Source: Micromonospora lupini
GTDB lineage: Bacteria; Actinomycetota; Actinomycetes; Mycobacteriales; Micromonosporaceae
Direction: 5' to 3'
NCBI RefSeq assembly: GCF_026342015.1
Contig: NZ_JAPENL010000001.1
Coordinates: 2,294,001-2,358,000 of the forward strand
Length of the DNA: 64,000 nt
In this document: piece after piece, positions 40,531 to 49,950 of the stretch
Layout of the letters: every line of letters begins with the position of its first letter
Position numbering within the stretch: the first letter of the stretch is position 1
Notes under the pieces: generated by a model
What the model was told of the DNA's origin: nothing
Seen by the model: only the letters and a program-made list of their open reading frames with translations
Database searches by the model: none
Made by a program: the position numbers and the translations under genes

Positions 40531-42657
40531 ATGTCCGTCTTCACCACTGTCGCGCGCGGCCGGCTGGCCGCCTGGCTCACCGTGGCCGCCGCGCTCGTCG
40601 TCGGCGCGGCAGTCTTCGGGATTCCCCGACCGGACAACCCGGCGCCGGTCTCCGCCACCGGCCTGTCGGCGCAGTGGCAGTCGACCCAGGTGCAGCGCCT
40701 CCAGGACCAACTGCCGTCAAGCGAGGTCCAGCCGGCCATCGTGGTGGTCAGTCGCGGCGACGGTGGGGCGCTGAACGAGACCGACCGGGCCGACCTCGCG
40801 GCCCGCTCCGGCGACCTGGGCCGCTTCGCGGTGGGCGGGCAGGTCAGCCCCGCGCAGCTCTCCCCGGACGGCACTGTCGCGCTCGTCGCCGTGCCGCTGG
40901 ACACCGGCGGCGGTCAGGAGGCGGTCACCGCGACGGTCACCGACCTGCGCGACGCGCTGGCGGCCCTGCCCGACGGGCTGACCGCCGAGGTCACCGGCGC
41001 CCCCGCCTTCACCGCTGACCTGTCCTCGGTCTTCGAGGGCGCCGACGTCACCCTGCTCGTGGTGACCGCCGCCGTGGTCGCGTTACTGCTGTTGATCACG
41101 TACCGCAGCCCGTTCCTGTGGATCGTGCCGTTGGTCGTGGTCGCGGCCGCCGAACAGCTCACCCTGCGCGCGGTGGACACGATCGTGCCGGCCGTCGGGA
41201 TCAACCTCCAGCAGGGCCAGGTCACCGGCATCGCCAGCGTGCTGGTCTTCGGCGCCGCCACCGACTACGCCCTGCTGCTCATCGCCCGCTACCGGGAGGA
41301 GCTGCGGCGCGAGGAGGACCGGTACGCGGCGATGCGCGCCGCGCTGCGGCGTACCGCCGAGCCCATCCTGGCCAGCGGCGGCACCGTGGTGCTCGGCGTG
41401 CTCACCCTGCTGCTCAGCGAGCAGGAGACGAACCGGGCGTTGGCAGTTGCCTGCGCGACAGGTGTGGTCGTCGCCATGGCCTCGGCGCTGTTCGTGCTGC
41501 CCGCCGTGCTGGTGCTCTTCGGTCGCGGCCTGTTCTGGCCGTTCGTACCCCGCGTCGGCGGCCCGGTCCGGGAGGGCCGACTCTGGGGCCGCCTCGGCGC
41601 GTCCGTGCAGCGCCGCCCGGTGGTGGTCGCGGTGCTGGCCACACTGCTGCTCGGCGGCCTGGCGCTGGGCGGGCTCGGAATCCGCACCGGCCTGTCCGAG
41701 ACCGAGCAGTTCCGGGCCGAGCCCGAGGCGGTCACCGGCGCGAAGACCCTCGCCCGCGCGTTTCCCGCCGGCAGCACCCAGCCGGTGGCCGTGCTCACCA
41801 CCCCGGCGGCGGCGCGGGCGATCACCGACGTCGCCGCCGCCGTGCCCGGCGTCGCCTCGGCGCGACCCGGCGACGCCGGCCAGGCCGTCGCCCAGGTCGA
41901 CGTGGTGCTGGACGCCGAACCCGGCACGACCGCCTCGGACCGCACGATCGAGGCGCTGCGCGACGCGGTCGCCGCCGTTCCCGACTCCGCTCCCCCGGCC
42001 GCCGCCGGGGCCGAGGCGCCCACCGGGGCGATCGTCGGCGGCACCGTCGCCGCCACCTACGACTCGGAGCAGGCCAACGACCGGGATCTGCGGCTGATCC
42101 TGCCGATCATCCTGCTGCTCGTCGGCGCGGTGCTCGTGCTGCTGCTGCGGAGCCTGCTGGCACCGGCGCTGCTGGTGCTCACCGTGATCGCGTCGTTCTT
42201 CGCCAGCCTCGGCGCGGCGTGGCTGCTCTTCGACCACGTCCTGAATTTCCCGGCGCTCGACAGCGGCGTGCTGCTGCTCGCCTTCGTGTTCCTGGTGGCG
42301 CTCGGTGTGGACTACAACATCTTCCTGGTCACCCGCGCCCGCGAGGACGCCCGCAGCACGGGCACCCGCGCCGGGATGTTGTCCGCCCTGCGGGTCACCG
42401 GAGGTGTGATCACGAGCGCCGGTGTGCTGCTCGCCGCGGTGTTCGCCGTGCTCGGCGTGCTGCCGCTCATCACACTCACGCAGATCGGCATCATCGTCTG
42501 CATCGGCGTCCTGCTGGACACCCTGCTGGTCCGTACGGTGCTGGTGCCGGCGCTGGCGTTCGTGCTCGTGGACCGCTTCTGGTGGCCGGGCCGCGTCGAC
42601 GCCCACCCGGGCGTGGACGTGCCGCCGACGCGCGAGCCGGTGGCCGCGCGGGACTGA
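40531..42657 (+). CDS. MMPL-family membrane transporter
   Basis: 708-residue RND/MMPL exporter with the duplicated layout: a single N-terminal TM, a soluble porter domain (about residues 35-165), a six-TM bundle, then a repeat of the same order. The proton-relay-type motif is in the first bundle (VLVFGAATDYALLLIARYREEL) and the matching second copy reads ALGVDYNIFLVTRAREDAR. ATG 40531 has AGGGG six bases upstream; GTG 40528 is equally possible. Likely exports a lipid or drug, controlled by the divergent MarR protein. Confidence 0.93.
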   Translation: MSVFTTVARGRLAAWLTVAAALVVGAAVFGIPRPDNPAPVSATGLSAQWQSTQVQRLQDQLPSSEVQPAIVVVSRGDGGALNETDRADLAARSGDLGRFAVGGQVSPAQLSPDGTVALVAVPLDTGGGQEAVTATVTDLRDALAALPDGLTAEVTGAPAFTADLSSVFEGADVTLLVVTAAVVALLLLITYRSPFLWIVPLVVVAAAEQLTLRAVDTIVPAVGINLQQGQVTGIASVLVFGAATDYALLLIARYREELRREEDRYAAMRAALRRTAEPILASGGTVVLGVLTLLLSEQETNRALAVACATGVVVAMASALFVLPAVLVLFGRGLFWPFVPRVGGPVREGRLWGRLGASVQRRPVVVAVLATLLLGGLALGGLGIRTGLSETEQFRAEPEAVTGAKTLARAFPAGSTQPVAVLTTPAAARAITDVAAAVPGVASARPGDAGQAVAQVDVVLDAEPGTTASDRTIEALRDAVAAVPDSAPPAAAGAEAPTGAIVGGTVAATYDSEQANDRDLRLILPIILLLVGAVLVLLLRSLLAPALLVLTVIASFFASLGAAWLLFDHVLNFPALDSGVLLLAFVFLVALGVDYNIFLVTRAREDARSTGTRAGMLSALRVTGGVITSAGVLLAAVFAVLGVLPLITLTQIGIIVCIGVLLDTLLVRTVLVPALAFVLVDRFWWPGRVDAHPGVDVPPTREPVAARD

Positions 42658-42661
42658 CGCG

Positions 42662-42699
42662 CACGAAAAGGGGCGGGCTCGACCCCGCCCCTTTTCGTG
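42662..42699. terminator. Bidirectional terminator between MMPL and transglycosylase genes
   Basis: CACGAAAAGGGGCGGG and its exact complement form a 16-bp stem with a CTCGAC loop. Each arm supplies an A- or T-run at its outer end, so it works in both directions for these convergent genes. Confidence 0.9.
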
Positions 42700-42702
42700 T
42701 GC

Positions 42703-43590
42703 TCAGTACCCGAGGCAGACGCACTCGGTCATCAGCGCCCGCACGTTGCGCACGTACGACGGATTGGGGATGGCGAGGGGCTCGCCCTCCTGCGCCACCG
42801 CCCCGTGCCCGTAGTTGTACGCGGAGATGACGGCGTTGAGCAGGCAGGAGTCCAACTCGGCGGTGCACAGGTCCGCGTCGAGCCGGTAGTCGGCCTCGAA
42901 GTACATGTCGCCGATGTACTTGGTCAGCCAGGCCAGGTAGTTGGCCCCCAGGTAGGCGTTGTCCCGGTAGTCGGCGATGTCGTAGCTCTGCTCGAACCGC
43001 TGGTTCATCCAGGTCGCGGTGCCCGGCATCACCTGCATCAGCCCGACGCCGCCGTCGCAGGCGTAGATGTTTGACTGCCAGCCGCTCTCCTGCCAGGCGG
43101 TGGCCTTGACCAAATCCAGCGGGACCTTGAGCTCCGGCGCCGAGCCGGGCCAGTAGGTGCGGCCGGCGGCGGCGCTCAGCGCCGCCTTCACGTCGGCACG
43201 GCTCGCCTGGGTGCCCTTGTAGGTGGGCTTGCAGGACGCGGGGGCGGGCTTCGGCGGCGGCGGCGGGACCTTCGTCTCGGTGGGCGGCTTGGCGACCGCG
43301 CGCGGCTTCGGCGCGGCGCTCGTCGAACGGGTCGGCTTCTTCGACGGCGTCGGGGACGCCGACGGCTTGCGGCTCGGGGCGGCGCCCATGGCGGCCACCG
43401 CGCTCGCCGACGGGCTCGGTTCGTCGGCGGCCTCGTCGACCGGGGCTTCCCCCGTCGGACCCTCGCTCACCGAGACGGGAGCGGCCTGGTCCTGCGGGCG
43501 TTCCCCCTTGCCGGCGCAGCCGACCACACCGCAGGCGACCAGGAGCCCGGCGAGCACGAGTGCGCCCACCCGACCGGTCCGTTCACGCAT
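42703..43590 (-). CDS. Lytic transglycosylase lipoprotein (SLT domain)
   Basis: 295-residue exported peptidoglycan lyase. The leader ends in a lipobox (GVVGC, about residue 25). Residues 30-120 are a Pro/Ser/Thr/Lys-rich disordered linker (SPSASAVAAM..., PPPPPKPAPA). The C-terminal half is the lysozyme-like SLT domain: catalytic Glu in KATAWQESGWQSN, then GGVGLMQVMPGTATWMN, and NAVISAYNYGHGAV. Such proteins trim glycan strands during growth. It is followed by a strong terminator. Confidence 0.9.
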   Translation of the reverse strand: MRERTGRVGALVLAGLLVACGVVGCAGKGERPQDQAAPVSVSEGPTGEAPVDEAADEPSPSASAVAAMGAAPSRKPSASPTPSKKPTRSTSAAPKPRAVAKPPTETKVPPPPPKPAPASCKPTYKGTQASRADVKAALSAAAGRTYWPGSAPELKVPLDLVKATAWQESGWQSNIYACDGGVGLMQVMPGTATWMNQRFEQSYDIADYRDNAYLGANYLAWLTKYIGDMYFEADYRLDADLCTAELDSCLLNAVISAYNYGHGAVAQEGEPLAIPNPSYVRNVRALMTECVCLGY

Positions 43591-43623
43591 GGTGGTCCTC
43601 CCCTGTCCGACAGCCGCCGCAGA

Positions 43624-45033
43624 TTAGCAAGGTTCGACCGGTCGGCGGGGCCCCTGCGGCGGCGCGACCGGGTCGGTCTGGTGCTCCCGGTCACCCACCG
43701 CGCGGTCCCGGGTGGCCCAGGCGACCATGAACACCACGGTCCACAGCACGCCGAGCAGCACCGCCGCGGCCGTACCGCTCGCCGTGTCCAGACCGAGGTA
43801 GAGCCGAGCGGCGCCGACCCCCAGCACGCCCGCGGCGGCGACCGTCCACGCCGCCACCGCCACCGGCCAGTGGGCGCTGCGCGACACCAACCACGCCAGG
43901 GTGCAGAGGCTCGCCGCGACCACGGCGTTCTGGGTCGAGAACGGGACCGCCTCGTGCCCGCCCCCGTCGGAGGCGCCTGTCAACTCGGCCACCACGGCCA
44001 GCACGACCAGCGGCACGAACGCGCCCACCGTGCCGACCACACTGAGCAGATCCGTACGCCAGGGTCGGTTGCGCCACGCCAGCACCGCGGCCATCACGGC
44101 CACCAGCACGATCAACACCCACCCGCGTACCAGGGACACCACGACAAGTGTGGCGTCGGCGGCGTCCGGGGTCCGGCGGGCGGCGAACCAGGCCCCGATC
44201 GCCCCGTCCAGCGCGGCCAGCCCGCTGTTGCGTACCACCACAGCGAGCAGGCCGGCGATGGCCAACCCGGCGGCGAAGAGCAGCAGCAGCCCGGCGGCCA
44301 GGTTGAGCAGCAGCGTCCAGGCCGGCCCGATCCGCATGGCCACCAGGAAGAACAGCACCCCGTAGCGGGCGGTGAGCCAGCGCACCGGCGGCAGCGCGGC
44401 GGCCCGGGACAGCAGCGCGCGTACGGGGTCGGGGTTGCGGCCGAGCCACCGCCCGGCGAGCACCACCCCCAGCAGCCCGGCGAGCAACGCCAGCGCCGCG
44501 CCGGTGGCCCGGCCGAGCAGCCGGGAGACCGTGTCGTACGACTCACCGGCGAGGTGACCGAGCAGCACCGAGCCGCCGACCCAGGTGACGATGCCGGCCA
44601 GGTTCCACGGCGCGAACCGCCGGTACGACATGCCGGCCGCGCCCGCCAGCCGGGGCACCAGGGTGCGGGCGAAGGCCACCCAGCGCGCCGCGAACACGCC
44701 CCGGCCGCCGAGGCGGGCGAGCATCGCGTCGGCCCGACTCCACCGCTCGGGCCCGACCCGGTGGCCCAGGCCGGCGCGCAGCTTCGGCCCGTAGCGCCGC
44801 CCGGCGCGAAACGCCAGCGCGTCCCCGGCGAACGCCGAGACGATCATCGCGAGCAACGCCGGTCCGAGCCGCAAGGTACCGTTGTAGGTGAGGAAGCCGA
44901 CGAGCAGCAGGGTAGCCTCACCCGGCACCAGCAGGCCGAAGATCACCGCGGTCTCGCCCGCCACGATCAGCGCGGCGACCAGGTAGATCCACAGAGTGGG
45001 CAGACCCTGCACCCAGGTCAGCAGGTCGTGCAC
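43624..45033 (-). CDS. DedA (VTT) protein fused to a degenerate PAP2-like domain
   Basis: 469 residues, about 11-12 TM segments. Residues 1-200 are a full DedA domain (VFGLLVPGEATLLLVGFLTYNG, FAARWVAFARTLVPRLAGAAGMSYRRFAPWNLAGIVTWVGGSVLLGHL). Residues 215-450 resemble a PAP2 phosphatase core, but the signature residues have changed: STQN replaces the SGH box and ARLYLGLDTASG replaces the SR(x5)H box, and no KxxxxxxRP is seen. The second half is therefore probably not a phosphatase. The GTG at 45033 is 134 bases from the divergent typA start. Confidence 0.78.
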   Translation of the reverse strand: MHDLLTWVQGLPTLWIYLVAALIVAGETAVIFGLLVPGEATLLLVGFLTYNGTLRLGPALLAMIVSAFAGDALAFRAGRRYGPKLRAGLGHRVGPERWSRADAMLARLGGRGVFAARWVAFARTLVPRLAGAAGMSYRRFAPWNLAGIVTWVGGSVLLGHLAGESYDTVSRLLGRATGAALALLAGLLGVVLAGRWLGRNPDPVRALLSRAAALPPVRWLTARYGVLFFLVAMRIGPAWTLLLNLAAGLLLLFAAGLAIAGLLAVVVRNSGLAALDGAIGAWFAARRTPDAADATLVVVSLVRGWVLIVLVAVMAAVLAWRNRPWRTDLLSVVGTVGAFVPLVVLAVVAELTGASDGGGHEAVPFSTQNAVVAASLCTLAWLVSRSAHWPVAVAAWTVAAAGVLGVGAARLYLGLDTASGTAAAVLLGVLWTVVFMVAWATRDRAVGDREHQTDPVAPPQGPRRPVEPC

Positions 45034-45166
45034 TCAGGCCCCCGGGACACGGGAGCCAGCATGCCAGCCGGCGCAACGACCAGGACAGCAGTTTCACCAT
45101 AGATCAGGGGCACCTGGGGGTGACCCCGACGCAGCCTGCGCGAGCGCAGGCGGAAGGATAGAGGGT

Positions 45167-47035
45167 ATGCAGCTTCGCACCGACCTCCGCAACGTCGCCA
45201 TCATCGCTCACGTCGACCACGGCAAGACCACCCTGGTCGACGCCATGTTGCGGCAGGCCGGCGCCTACGGTGCCCGTGGCGAGAACACCGAGCGGGTGAT
45301 GGACTCGGGTGACCTGGAGCGGGAGAAGGGCATCACGATCCTGGCCAAGAACACAGGCGTGCGTTACCTGCCTGCGGACGGCTCCGACCCGGTCACCATC
45401 AACATCATCGACACCCCCGGCCACGCCGACTTCGGCGGCGAGGTCGAGCGTGGCCTCACCATGGTCGACGGTGTGGTCCTGCTTGTCGACGCCAGCGAGG
45501 GCCCGCTGCCGCAGACCCGCTTCGTGCTGCGCAAGGCGCTGCGGGCCCGGATGCCGATCATCCTGGTGATCAACAAGGTGGACCGCCCGGACGCCCGGAT
45601 CAAGGAGGTCGTGGACGACACCTACGAACTCTTCCTCGACCTGGACGCCGACGAGGAGCAGATCGACTTCCCGATCGTGTACGCCTGCGCCCGCGACGGC
45701 ATCGCCTCGCTGACCCAGCCCGCCGACGGCTCGGTGCCGGACGACAGCACCTCGCTGGAGCCGCTGTTCCGCACCCTGCTGGACACCATCCCGGCCCCCG
45801 CGTACGAGGACGGGGCGTCGCTGCAGGCGCACGTCACCAACCTCGACGCCTCGCCGTTCCTCGGCCGTCTGGCGCTGTGCCGGGTCCGCCAGGGCACGAT
45901 CAGCAAGGGCCAGACGGTGGCCTGGTGCCGCACCGACGGCAGCACCCAGCGGGTCCGCATCTCCGAGATGCTGATGACCGAGGGCCTGGAGCGCAAGCCG
46001 GCCGAGTCGGCCGGCCCGGGCGACATCATCGCGGTCGCCGGCATCCCCGAGATCATGATCGGTGAGACCCTCGCCGACGTGGAGAACCCGGTCGCGCTGC
46101 CGCTGATCACCGTCGACGAGCCGGCCATCTCGATGACCATCGGCACCAACACGTCGCCGCTCGTGGGCCGGGTCAAGGGCTCCAAGGTCACCGCGCGGAT
46201 GGTCAAGGACCGGCTCGACAAGGAGCTGATCGGCAACGTGTCGCTGCGGGTGCTGCCCACCGAGCGGCCGGACGCCTGGGAGGTGCAGGGCCGTGGTGAG
46301 CTGGCGCTGGCCATCCTGGTGGAGCAGATGCGCCGGGAGAGCTACGAGCTGACCGTCGGCAAGCCGCAGGTCGTCACCAAGGAGATCGACGGCAAGACCT
46401 GCGAGCCGGTCGAGCGGCTGACCATCGACGCCCCGGAGGAGTACCTGGGCGCGATCACCCAGCTCCTCGCCACCCGCAAGGGTCGGATGGAGCAGCTCGT
46501 CAACCACGGCACCGGCTGGATCCGGATGGAGTGGCTGGTCCCGGCGCGCGGCCTGATCGGCTTCCGCACCGAGTTCCTCACCGACACCCGGGGCACAGGC
46601 ATCCTGCACCACGTCTTCGAGTCGTACGAGCCGTGGTTCGGCGAGCTGCGCACCCGCAACAACGGCTCGCTTGTCGCCGACCGGTCCGGCGCGGTCACCG
46701 CCTTCGCGATGATCAACCTTCAGGAGCGCGGCCAGCTCTTCGTCGACCCGACCACCGAGGTGTACGAGGGCATGATCGTCGGGGAGAACTCCCGCTCCGA
46801 CGACATGGACGTCAACATCACCAAGGAGAAGAAGCTCACCAACATGCGGGCCTCGACCTCCGACGAGACCGAGAAGCTGATCCCGCCGCGCAAGCTCTCG
46901 CTGGAGCAGGCGCTGGAGTTCTGCCGCGAGGACGAGTGCGTCGAGGTCACCCCGACCTCGGTGCGCATCCGCAAGGTGGTGCTCGACCAGCAGCAGCGCG
47001 GCCGGGCCGCCGCCCGCCGCAAGCACGCCGGCTGA
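45167..47035 (+). CDS. typA: Ribosome-associated GTPase TypA/BipA
   Basis: Translational GTPase related to EF-G, active in stress and cold growth and in 50S assembly. The 622-residue protein has [22 protein letters not shown] (G1), the switch region with [27 protein letters not shown] (G3), [11 protein letters not shown] (G4), then the beta-barrel domain, EF-G-like domain III/V segments, and the TypA-specific C-terminus ([33 protein letters not shown]). ATG 45167 follows GGAAGGATAGAGGGT. It has its own terminator. Confidence 0.96.
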   Translation: MQLRTDLRNVAIIAHVDHGKTTLVDAMLRQAGAYGARGENTERVMDSGDLEREKGITILAKNTGVRYLPADGSDPVTINIIDTPGHADFGGEVERGLTMVDGVVLLVDASEGPLPQTRFVLRKALRARMPIILVINKVDRPDARIKEVVDDTYELFLDLDADEEQIDFPIVYACARDGIASLTQPADGSVPDDSTSLEPLFRTLLDTIPAPAYEDGASLQAHVTNLDASPFLGRLALCRVRQGTISKGQTVAWCRTDGSTQRVRISEMLMTEGLERKPAESAGPGDIIAVAGIPEIMIGETLADVENPVALPLITVDEPAISMTIGTNTSPLVGRVKGSKVTARMVKDRLDKELIGNVSLRVLPTERPDAWEVQGRGELALAILVEQMRRESYELTVGKPQVVTKEIDGKTCEPVERLTIDAPEEYLGAITQLLATRKGRMEQLVNHGTGWIRMEWLVPARGLIGFRTEFLTDTRGTGILHHVFESYEPWFGELRTRNNGSLVADRSGAVTAFAMINLQERGQLFVDPTTEVYEGMIVGENSRSDDMDVNITKEKKLTNMRASTSDETEKLIPPRKLSLEQALEFCREDECVEVTPTSVRIRKVVLDQQQRGRAAARRKHAG

Positions 47036-47055
47036 CGACACCAGCACCCGACACC

Positions 47056-47087
47056 GGGCGCGTCGGCCGCTTGCGGCCGGCGCGCCC
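47056..47087 (+). terminator. Terminator after typA
   Basis: Arms 47056-47070 and 47073-47087 pair over 15 positions (one G-U) around TT; the stem begins GGGCGCG. Confidence 0.75.
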
Positions 47088-47148
47088 GTCGGTCTTCCGG
47101 CGGGGGTACGCGGGCCCGGCCGCCCCGTGATCGGCTACGGTCACCCGC

Positions 47149-48000
47149 ATGAGCTGGGACGATCTCGACGCCCATCTGGACCGGGTGCCGGGCACCGTCT
47201 CGGCGTACGTCTGTCGACTCGACGCGCCCCCGACCTGGGCCCGGCACGCCGACGCCGCCCACTACGCCGCCAGCACCATGAAGGTGGGGGTGCTGGCCGC
47301 GCTGCACCGCGCCGCCGAGGCCGGCACGCTGGAGCTGGACGCCGACGTCCCGGTGGTCAACGAGTTCGACTCGGCCCAGCCCGGCGCACCCCGGTTCTCC
47401 TGCGCCCCGCACTACGACAACGACGACGCCGTGTGGGACCGGCTCGGCGGCGTCGCGCCGCTGCGCTGGCTCGCCGAGCGGATGATCGTGCGGTCCAGCA
47501 ACCTGGCCACCAACCTGGTCATCGGGCACGTCGGGCTGCCCGCGGTGGCCGAGGTGTGGTCGCTGGCCGGAGCCCGCAACAGCGTCACCGGCCGGGGCAT
47601 CGAGGACTTCGCCGCCCGCGAGGCAGGCATCACCAACACCGTCACCGCCGCCGACCTGGCCGCCCTGCTGGGCGCGCTTGCCAGCGGCGCCACGACTCCC
47701 GGCCGCCTCGCCTCGCCGGCCGGCTGCGCCGCCATGCTCGACGTGCTGCTCGCCCAGGAGCACCGCGACGACCTGGCCGCCGGCCTGCCCGAGGGCACCC
47801 GGATCGCGCTCAAGAACGGCTGGGTACGCGGTGTGCGCCACAGCGTCGGCGTGGTGCTTCCCGACGACGCCCCGCCGTACGTGCTCGCCGTGTGCACCAC
47901 CACCGACCTGGCCGGTGGCGACGAGGGGGTCGAGGACGACGCCTGCCGCCTGCTCGCGCACATCTCGGCGCAGGTCTGGGCCGCCCGCCACCGGCTCTGA
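47149..48000 (+). CDS. Cytosolic class A beta-lactamase-like serine hydrolase
   Basis: 283-residue serine hydrolase. The three penicillin-recognising motifs are visible: STMK (SxxK, about residue 42), RSSNLATN (SxN) and KNGW in place of KTG, with a long NNxx-type helix region between. No signal peptide precedes the domain, so it acts inside the cell, unlike true beta-lactamases. It may cleave peptides or esters. It lies near an epimerase and an NlpC/P60 protein that look like murein-peptide salvage, which would suit a D-amino-acid-peptide hydrolase; this link is inference. Confidence 0.82.
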   Translation: MSWDDLDAHLDRVPGTVSAYVCRLDAPPTWARHADAAHYAASTMKVGVLAALHRAAEAGTLELDADVPVVNEFDSAQPGAPRFSCAPHYDNDDAVWDRLGGVAPLRWLAERMIVRSSNLATNLVIGHVGLPAVAEVWSLAGARNSVTGRGIEDFAAREAGITNTVTAADLAALLGALASGATTPGRLASPAGCAAMLDVLLAQEHRDDLAAGLPEGTRIALKNGWVRGVRHSVGVVLPDDAPPYVLAVCTTTDLAGGDEGVEDDACRLLAHISAQVWAARHRL

Positions 48001-48010
48001 CCCCGGCGGC

Positions 48011-48808
48011 TCACTCCAGCAGGTGCGCCCGCAGCGCCATGAGGACGTCCTCGGTCAGCCCGAGCCCGTCGCGCAGATAGCCGTCGAACGAGCCGTGCAC
48101 CCGGCGCACCTCGTCGTAGCCGGCATCGAGGTACTCGGCGCGGACCTCCAGCACCGGCAACACCGCGTCGACGTCCAGCTCGGGGTTCCGCCGGCGCATC
48201 GCCTCGACGATCACCGCCCGCAGGCTGTCGGTCAGCTCGTTGTTGCGCAGGTAGTCGGCGCGAATTGCCGCCTCGTCCACCCCGAGCGCCGTCAACAGGA
48301 TGACGGTCAGCCAGCCGGTGCGGTCCTTGCCTGCGGAACAGTGGTAGAGCAGCGGCAGATTTTCCGGCCGGGCCGCCAGCCGCACCGCCTCGGCGAAACC
48401 GACCCGCGCCGACTCACCCGTGACGAACCAGCGGTAGATCGCGGCCATCGCCCCCGCCGTGCCCTGTCGGGCCAGCTCGGCGTACGCGTTCAGGTCGTGA
48501 CCGAGCAGCACCGCCGAGACGTACGTGAAAACTGGGTGCTCCGCGTCGTGCACCGGCAGGCGCGCCACCCGTGGCTCACCGGCGAAGCGGTCCTCCGGGG
48601 CGACAGCGATCTCCGAGGCGTCGCGCAGATCCACCACGCACGCGGGACCGAGCTTCGCCAGCACCGGTAGGTCCTCGTCGGTCAGCCGACCCAGCGCCGG
48701 AGTGCGAATCAACTGCCCGACGCGGACCCGCCGCCCGTCCGCGCCGACGAGCCCACCCAGGTCACGCGCATTCGGCGCACCCAACAGCTCCCAGCCCTGC
48801 CCGGTCAT
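48011..48808 (-). CDS. Tyrosine/lipid phosphatase (PtpB-like)
   Basis: 265-residue phosphatase of the Y_phosphatase3 group. The P-loop is HCSAGKDRTGWL (about residue 158), the HCxxGKDR form found in Mycobacterium PtpB and Listeria LipA, which can act on phosphotyrosine and phosphoinositides. The N-terminus NARDLGGLVGADGRRVRVGQLIRTPALGRLTDEDL and the general-acid-side DLRDASE are typical. No leader is seen. It is convergent with the upstream serine hydrolase and divergent from the epimerase gene. Confidence 0.88.
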   Translation of the reverse strand: MTGQGWELLGAPNARDLGGLVGADGRRVRVGQLIRTPALGRLTDEDLPVLAKLGPACVVDLRDASEIAVAPEDRFAGEPRVARLPVHDAEHPVFTYVSAVLLGHDLNAYAELARQGTAGAMAAIYRWFVTGESARVGFAEAVRLAARPENLPLLYHCSAGKDRTGWLTVILLTALGVDEAAIRADYLRNNELTDSLRAVIVEAMRRRNPELDVDAVLPVLEVRAEYLDAGYDEVRRVHGSFDGYLRDGLGLTEDVLMALRAHLLE

Positions 48809-48852
48809 CCGGTCCCCCCTCCCGCCGCGTGCATACGTATAGGGTGCCCGAC

Positions 48853-49950
48853 ATGACGATCTCGGCGGTACGCACCCACCGGGTTTCTGCCCCCTTACAC
48901 ACCCCGTTCGTCACCGCGCTGCGCCGCACCACCACCGTGGACACCCTGGTCGTCGAGCTGATCGACGCCGATGGTCGGTCCGGCTTCGGCGAGGCGCCGC
49001 AGGTGTGGCAGGTCACCGGCGCGTCGGTCGCCGGCGCGCAGGCGTGCGTACGGGAACTGCTCGGACCGCTGCTCACCGGGCGTGACCCGGACGACCTGGT
49101 GACCCGCTGCGCCGAGGTGCAGCGGGCGGTGGTCGGCAACGAGGCCGCGAAGGCGGCGGTGGACGTGGCCCTGCACGACCTGGCCGCGCGGCGGTTGGGC
49201 GTACCCCTGGTGCGGTTGCTCGGCGGCACCACCCTGCGGGTTCCGACGGACGTCACCCTCGCTGCGGGCGACGCGGTGGATCTGGCGGCGGCCGCGCGCC
49301 AGCGGCAGGCCGACGGCTTCGGCGTGCTGAAGCTGAAGGTCGGTACGGACGCGGCCGGCGACCTGGACCGGGTGCGGGCGGTCCGCGCGGCGGTCGGCGC
49401 CGGTGCCCGGATCCGGCTCGACGCCAACCAGGGCTGGACGCCGCGCGAGGCGGTCCGGGTGATCCGTGGGATCGAGGACGCCGGGCTGGACGTGGAGCTG
49501 GTCGAGCAGCCGGTCGCCCGCTGGGACCTGGACGGGCTGGCGTGGGTGAGTGACCGGGTGTCCGTGCCGATCCTGGCCGACGAGGCGGTCTTCGGGGTCC
49601 GCGACCTGGTCGAGGTGATCCGCCGTCGGGCCGCCGACCTGGTGAACGTGAAGCTTGCCAAGTGTGGCGGGCTGCACCCGGCGCGCACCCTGCTGGAGCT
49701 GGCCGCCGCGCACGGCCTCGGCACTGTGGTCGGGTCGATGATGGAGAGTCAGGTCGGCATCGGCGCGGCGGCGAGCCTGGTCGCCGCGTACGGCACCACG
49801 GCGGTCTCCGACCTGGACGCCGCCTGGTGGCTGGCCTGGTCCCCGGTGCAGGGCGGGATCCGCTACGAGGGGCCGACCGTGGTGCTGCCGGACGCCCCTG
49901 GCCTGGGCATCTCCGGCATCGCTGAAGCAAAGATGCAGAGTCATGGTTGA
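48853..49950 (+). CDS. Enolase-superfamily dipeptide epimerase (L-Ala-D/L-Glu type)
   Basis: 365-residue enzyme of the muconate-lactonizing subgroup. Catalytic lysines fit LKLKVG and VNVKLAKCGG, metal ligands fit IRLDANQGW, LVEQPV and ILADEAVF, and the second-half MMESQVGIGAAASL is typical. These residues and the capping domain match L-Ala-D/L-Glu epimerases (YkfB, YcjG), which recycle murein dipeptides. The stop overlaps the next gene (TGATG), an NlpC/P60 peptidase, the same pairing as ykfB-ykfC in Bacillus. Substrate assignment is by context and motif. Confidence 0.85.
   Translation: MTISAVRTHRVSAPLHTPFVTALRRTTTVDTLVVELIDADGRSGFGEAPQVWQVTGASVAGAQACVRELLGPLLTGRDPDDLVTRCAEVQRAVVGNEAAKAAVDVALHDLAARRLGVPLVRLLGGTTLRVPTDVTLAAGDAVDLAAAARQRQADGFGVLKLKVGTDAAGDLDRVRAVRAAVGAGARIRLDANQGWTPREAVRVIRGIEDAGLDVELVEQPVARWDLDGLAWVSDRVSVPILADEAVFGVRDLVEVIRRRAADLVNVKLAKCGGLHPARTLLELAAAHGLGTVVGSMMESQVGIGAAASLVAAYGTTAVSDLDAAWWLAWSPVQGGIRYEGPTVVLPDAPGLGISGIAEAKMQSHG

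Noticed and set aside
47149..48000. True secreted beta-lactamase
   Set aside because: No signal peptide or lipobox, and the KTG box is KNG; better described as a cytosolic serine hydrolase.
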